A DNA stretch of 46,368 nucleotides from Eubacteriales Family XIII. Incertae Sedis bacterium (GTDB lineage: Bacteria > Bacillota > Clostridia > Peptostreptococcales > Anaerovoracaceae). The translations under genes and the position numbers were made by a program. Positions 43,501 to 46,368 of this stretch are shown here, one piece after another; the stretch's first letter is position 1, and each line of letters starts with the position of its first letter. Under the pieces are notes generated by a model. It ran no database searches and had not been told where the DNA came from. It saw only the letters and a program-made list of their open reading frames with translations. Where the stretch lies: contig JAISNR010000135.1 of NCBI GenBank assembly GCA_031276135.1, positions 1-46,368 on the forward strand, written 5' to 3'.

Positions 43501-45432
43501 TCAGATGTCCATGGCCGCGTAATAGCCTTCGCGCGTCGCGTTGATGATCCTTCGCGGTTTGTTGCAGTCACCTGCGGAATAGAAGTCCTCCGCGCAGAAT
43601 CGCAGGGATTCGACCGTTTCGAGTTTGGGTTTCAGCCCTGTGGAAACGATGACCGCATCGGCTTTGAGCATGCTGACCGTGCCGTCCTTGCTTTGTATTT
43701 CCACGCCGTTTTTGTCTATAGAGCGACAGCTCGTTTCGGGCAGTACGACGAGGTTGGGCAACAGGGCAAATTCCTCCATCATGGGCGTATTCTCCCTCCA
43801 ATAGTCCGGATCCCCGATCTTAGCCGTGATTTCCACGAGGGCGACGTCCTTTTTCAGCTCTTTGGCGAGGTACAGCGCCGTTTCGCAACCGACGAGTCCA
43901 GCGCCGATGATCACCACGCGCGCGCCGAGCTCTCGGTATCGGTAATACGCCTCCTCTGCACCGTATACGTTCGGCCCGTCCACGCCGCGTATGGACGGAA
44001 TCGCGGGATCGCTCCCCACAGCGCATATAATCGCGTCCGGATTCAGTTCCGCCATCAGCGCCGGCGTGGCTTCCGTGTTCAGCAAGACCCGGCACTTCTT
44101 GTTGACGGCGCGGATCATATAATCCTTGTACGCTTTCATGTCGTCTTTGAACGCATCGTGCTCCGATATTTTCAGCAAACCTCCGAGAGCGGACGCCTTT
44201 TCCACGATCGTAACCGCATGCCCCCGGTCCGCAGCCGTCACGGCGGCGGTCATCCCGGCAGGCCCGCCGCCCACGACGACGACCGCCTTGTTTGATTCGG
44301 GCGCGCCGGCGAAGCGCCACCTGAAATCCTGACCGACTTGCGGGTTCACGGCGCAGGCGAAATGATCGTTCACGACCACACCGTGCAGACAGTTCCCGCA
44401 ACGGAGGCAGGGCCTGATTTCATCCGCTCTGCCTTTGCGCGCCTTGTTCGGAAAGAAGGGATCCGCAATCAATGCGCGCCCGATTCCGATGATGTCCGCT
44501 TTTCCCTCGGCGAGGATTTGTTCGGCGAGCTCCGGCGTGGAAATGCCGCCCACCGTGACCACCGGGATCTTGACGCCGGCTTTTTTCACCGCCTCGGCCA
44601 AGTGGACGTTGCAACCGTGCTGCGTGAAACCGGATTGCGCGAACATGTATTTCAGCGTTTTCTGTTCTTCGTGTATACCCGCAGACACGTGGATGATATC
44701 TATATGCTCTTCAAGCAACTTGATCAATTCGATGGTCTCTTCAATGCGCATCCCGTCATCTATCATCTCGTCGCCGCTGATCCGCCACTCTATGATCAAG
44801 TCGCCGCCGACCCTTTGGCGGATGCGCTTTGCCAACTCGACGGGGAAGCGCGCGCGATTCTCAAATTTGCCTCCCCAGCGGTCGTTTCGCTTGTTGAATT
44901 TTTTTGAGAAAAACTGCGCCGGCAACCATCCGTGCGCACCGTGTATCAGGGCGGCGTCATAGCCGCAGAGCTTCAACGTATGCGCGGCCTCGGCAAATTC
45001 CTCCATGACTTCTTCGATCATATCTTCGTCCATCGCCCGCACATGAACGCCATCCGCGCGGACGAAAGCCATGGGACCGATCGGATCCGCGTAGCTCTCA
45101 TCGAATTTCGCGCCGTAAAAACCCCGGTGCGCGAGTTCGAGCGACGCGGCCGCGCCGTGGTTCTTGATCCCCATCGCGATTTCCGAAATGATCGGCCAAT
45201 CCCATCTGTTGTCAAGGCGCGGCAAGCTTTCGTATCCGCGCTTGACGGATTTGGAGCTAATCGTCGTTTCGCCGACCGTCACGAGGGCGGCGCCGCCCTT
45301 TGCTTTTTCCTCAAGATACAAAACCTCCGTTTCATCCTTCATGAAGCGCGTTGCGTTCGGTGTGGAGAAAATTCTGTTTCGAAATGTGAAGTTGCGGACG
45401 CGAAACGGGCTGAACAACATGGGGTATTTCAA
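43501..45432 (-). CDS. Fe-S flavoenzyme, TMADH/dienoyl-CoA-reductase type (copy 5)
   Basis: About 643 residues, leftward and alone. Architecture as the other copies: FMN barrel, CLRCGNC plus FACAVNP cluster cysteines, VVGGGPAGMTAAV and IIGAGLVGCETAL dinucleotide sites. The active-site block is HGAHGWLPAQFFS, otherwise standard but with Trp for Tyr. The start is taken as TTG 45432 (MKYPMLFSPF), nine bases after AGGAGG; the TTG at 45441 and GTG at 45438 are too close to that site. It converges on operon 5 with a 28-base gap in which no terminator is seen. Its own promoter carries a variant of the shared operator. Confidence 0.89.
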   Translation of the reverse strand: MKYPMLFSPFRVRNFTFRNRIFSTPNATRFMKDETEVLYLEEKAKGGAALVTVGETTISSKSVKRGYESLPRLDNRWDWPIISEIAMGIKNHGAAASLELAHRGFYGAKFDESYADPIGPMAFVRADGVHVRAMDEDMIEEVMEEFAEAAHTLKLCGYDAALIHGAHGWLPAQFFSKKFNKRNDRWGGKFENRARFPVELAKRIRQRVGGDLIIEWRISGDEMIDDGMRIEETIELIKLLEEHIDIIHVSAGIHEEQKTLKYMFAQSGFTQHGCNVHLAEAVKKAGVKIPVVTVGGISTPELAEQILAEGKADIIGIGRALIADPFFPNKARKGRADEIRPCLRCGNCLHGVVVNDHFACAVNPQVGQDFRWRFAGAPESNKAVVVVGGGPAGMTAAVTAADRGHAVTIVEKASALGGLLKISEHDAFKDDMKAYKDYMIRAVNKKCRVLLNTEATPALMAELNPDAIICAVGSDPAIPSIRGVDGPNVYGAEEAYYRYRELGARVVIIGAGLVGCETALYLAKELKKDVALVEITAKIGDPDYWRENTPMMEEFALLPNLVVLPETSCRSIDKNGVEIQSKDGTVSMLKADAVIVSTGLKPKLETVESLRFCAEDFYSAGDCNKPRRIINATREGYYAAMDI

Positions 45433-45489
45433 ATTCACCAACCTCCTGTCCGGGGATTCGCGGGCGCACGGTTTTTATTGAAAAAAATC

Positions 45490-45541
45490 GAAAACGCTTT
45501 CCTAATTTTACATTATAACGGCTTTGTGTGAAAATTGTCAA
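45490..45541 (-). promoter_or_regulatory. Promoter and operator of flavoenzyme copy 5
   Basis: On the minus strand: -35 TTGACA (plus 45536-45541), 18-base spacer, -10 TATAAT (plus 45512-45517), then GAAAGCGTTTTC (plus 45490-45501). This is a one-base variant of the AAAGCGCTTT core found at four other promoters here and fits the loose CcpA/LacI operator pattern. Confidence 0.75.
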
Positions 45542-45587
45542 GCAAAATAATGCGTCAACCGGCGTAACAAAAATATGTGTCAGATGC

Positions 45588-45634
45588 AAAAGTAAGTGCG
45601 ACCCCCCGGCAGGGGATCCGTCGCACTTACTTTT
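45588..45634. repeat. Long perfect inverted repeat, likely insertion-sequence end
   Basis: AAAAGTAAGTGCGAC (45588-45602) is followed after 17 bases by its exact complement GTCGCACTTACTTTT (45620-45634). A third, imperfect inverted copy, GGGGTCGCATTAAG, follows at 45643-45656. It lies about 360 bases before the IS30-type transposase relic and may mark the left end of that element, or act as a strong hairpin that insulates it from outside transcription. Confidence 0.6.
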
Positions 45635-45995
45635 CCCGATCAAGGGGTCGCATTAAGTCCGCCCAAACCGTCGGCATTGCCGGAAGTGCTGGCCGGCCGT
45701 CAAGGGCGGGCGTCCTTTGCCCGTTCATCTCGATCCTTGACGGCCCGATCACGCCGAAAGACTTGTGACCGACGCGCCATGAACATGACGCCTTTCCTTC
45801 CGGGCGTCCGGGTCCGGGTGTCCCGGCGGGGGTCCGGGGACGGCGTCCCCGGCGTCCATCGGTCGGAAAGCGAAGCTTTCCGTACCTTCATGCGCGAGCC
45901 CAAACGGGCGAAAACGAGAGAAAACGCTTGCCTGCGGAGGGATTATTGTTTAAGATGTTCTTTGCACGGTCGCGACGCCCCGTAAGGAGGCGGCC

Positions 45996-46368
45996 ATGTC
46001 AAAGTACAAACATCTCATGCCGGATGAGCGCAAAACCATTGAGAGGATGCTCGCGGGAAACCATTCTTTGGGAGAGATCGCAAAGACGCTCGGAAGAAAT
46101 ATGAGAGCAATCCGGGCGATTCAAGAGGAGGCACAGCGACGGACGCGGATGAGATCGCGCGCATCGACGGCGTCGTTTCGCCGTTGCTGTTGAAGGGGCA
46201 ATCCGTGCATGTGATCGCCCTGAACCACAAAGACGAACTCATGTCGGACGAAAAGACGATCCGCAATTACGTGAACAAAGGCGTGTTCACGGCGAAAACA
46301 ATCGATTTGCTCAATACCGTCAAAATGCGGCCGAGAAAGAAAAAAGCGGCGGTAAAGGTCGAGAAGGC
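45996..46368 (+). pseudogene. IS30-family transposase relic, internally deleted and frameshifted
   Basis: The reading frame from ATG 45996 (behind AAGGAGG) begins MSKYKHLMPDERKTIERML, the N-terminal helix-turn-helix of clostridial IS30-type transposases, and runs to about IQEEA near 46130. From about 46142 the homology continues in another frame (DEIARIDGVVSPLLLKGQS, then SDEKTIRNYV) and stays open to the window end. The roughly 100-residue Cys-rich region that normally separates these two parts is missing. The copy therefore appears to have lost that segment together with the frame. The catalytic DDE domain, if present, lies beyond the window. Confidence 0.8.

Larger units (their letters stand above)
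45433..45995. other. Intergenic region between flavoenzyme copy 5 and the IS30 relic
   Basis: About 560 bases without a supported gene. It contains the leftward promoter and operator of the flavoenzyme, then a long inverted repeat (45588-45634), a third related half (45643-45656), and another inverted repeat, CCGTCAAGG (45697-45705) with CCTTGACGG (45735-45743). The repeats may belong to the end of the insertion sequence. Short ORFs here look spurious. Confidence 0.65.

Overview
This looks like chromosomal DNA of a strictly anaerobic Bacillota, most likely a Clostridia member of moderately high GC content. The reasons are strong AGGAGG-type ribosome binding sites, TTGACA/TATAAT promoters followed by AAAGCGCTTTC operators of the LacI/CcpA type, and oxygen-sensitive enzymes (an aldehyde:ferredoxin oxidoreductase family protein, an aconitase-type hydratase, Fe-S flavoproteins). 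No rRNA, tRNA, CRISPR or phage genes were seen. Almost the whole window is catabolic and transport genes, apart from an IS30-type transposase relic at the right end.

Layout. (1) 492-11333 (+): one long operon of CaiB/BaiF CoA-transferase, thiolase, LUD protein, B12-binding mutase subunit, MeaB GTPase, TRAP DctQ and DctM, metallo-beta-lactamase-fold hydrolase, alpha/beta-hydrolase-fold protein, MmgE/PrpD protein and TRAP DctP. It converges on (2) 11541-13690 (-): an SDR and a second MmgE/PrpD protein, with two hairpins between the operons. (3) 14184-26765 (+): TRAP DctP-Q-M, three tandem TMADH/dienoyl-CoA-reductase-type Fe-S flavoenzymes, SDR, aldehyde dehydrogenase and an MFS exporter. (4) 27005-31962 (+): a fourth flavoenzyme and a third TRAP DctP-Q-M, closed by a clear terminator. 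(5) 32276-43472 (+): two MmgE/PrpD proteins, a four-cluster ferredoxin, an AOR-family protein, an MBL-fold hydrolase, SDR, LeuC-like and LeuD-like hydratase subunits, a small ABM-domain protein, an isocitrate-lyase/PEP-mutase-family lyase and a PrpF-family isomerase. (6) 43501-45432 (-): a fifth flavoenzyme. (7) 45588-46368: hairpins and a broken IS30-family transposase.

How it may work together (inference). Three TRAP systems bring in organic acids or related solutes. Five flavoenzymes, three SDRs and an ALDH would reduce or oxidise enone/enoate, alcohol and aldehyde groups. The end of operon 5 (LeuCD-like hydratase, ICL-family lyase, PrpF-family isomerase) has the same enzyme families as the last steps of nicotinate fermentation in Eubacterium barkeri (methylitaconate isomerase, dimethylmaleate hydratase, dimethylmalate lyase), which yield propionate and pyruvate. 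The upstream nicotinate genes are absent, so a different feed-in route, perhaps through the MmgE/PrpD and AOR-family proteins, is possible. Five of the six transcription units have a promoter followed by the same palindrome, and three of these share a second half-site at exactly the same distance. They therefore probably form one regulon, whose regulator is not in the window.

Limits: functions come from motif and family recognition by eye; substrates are unknown.
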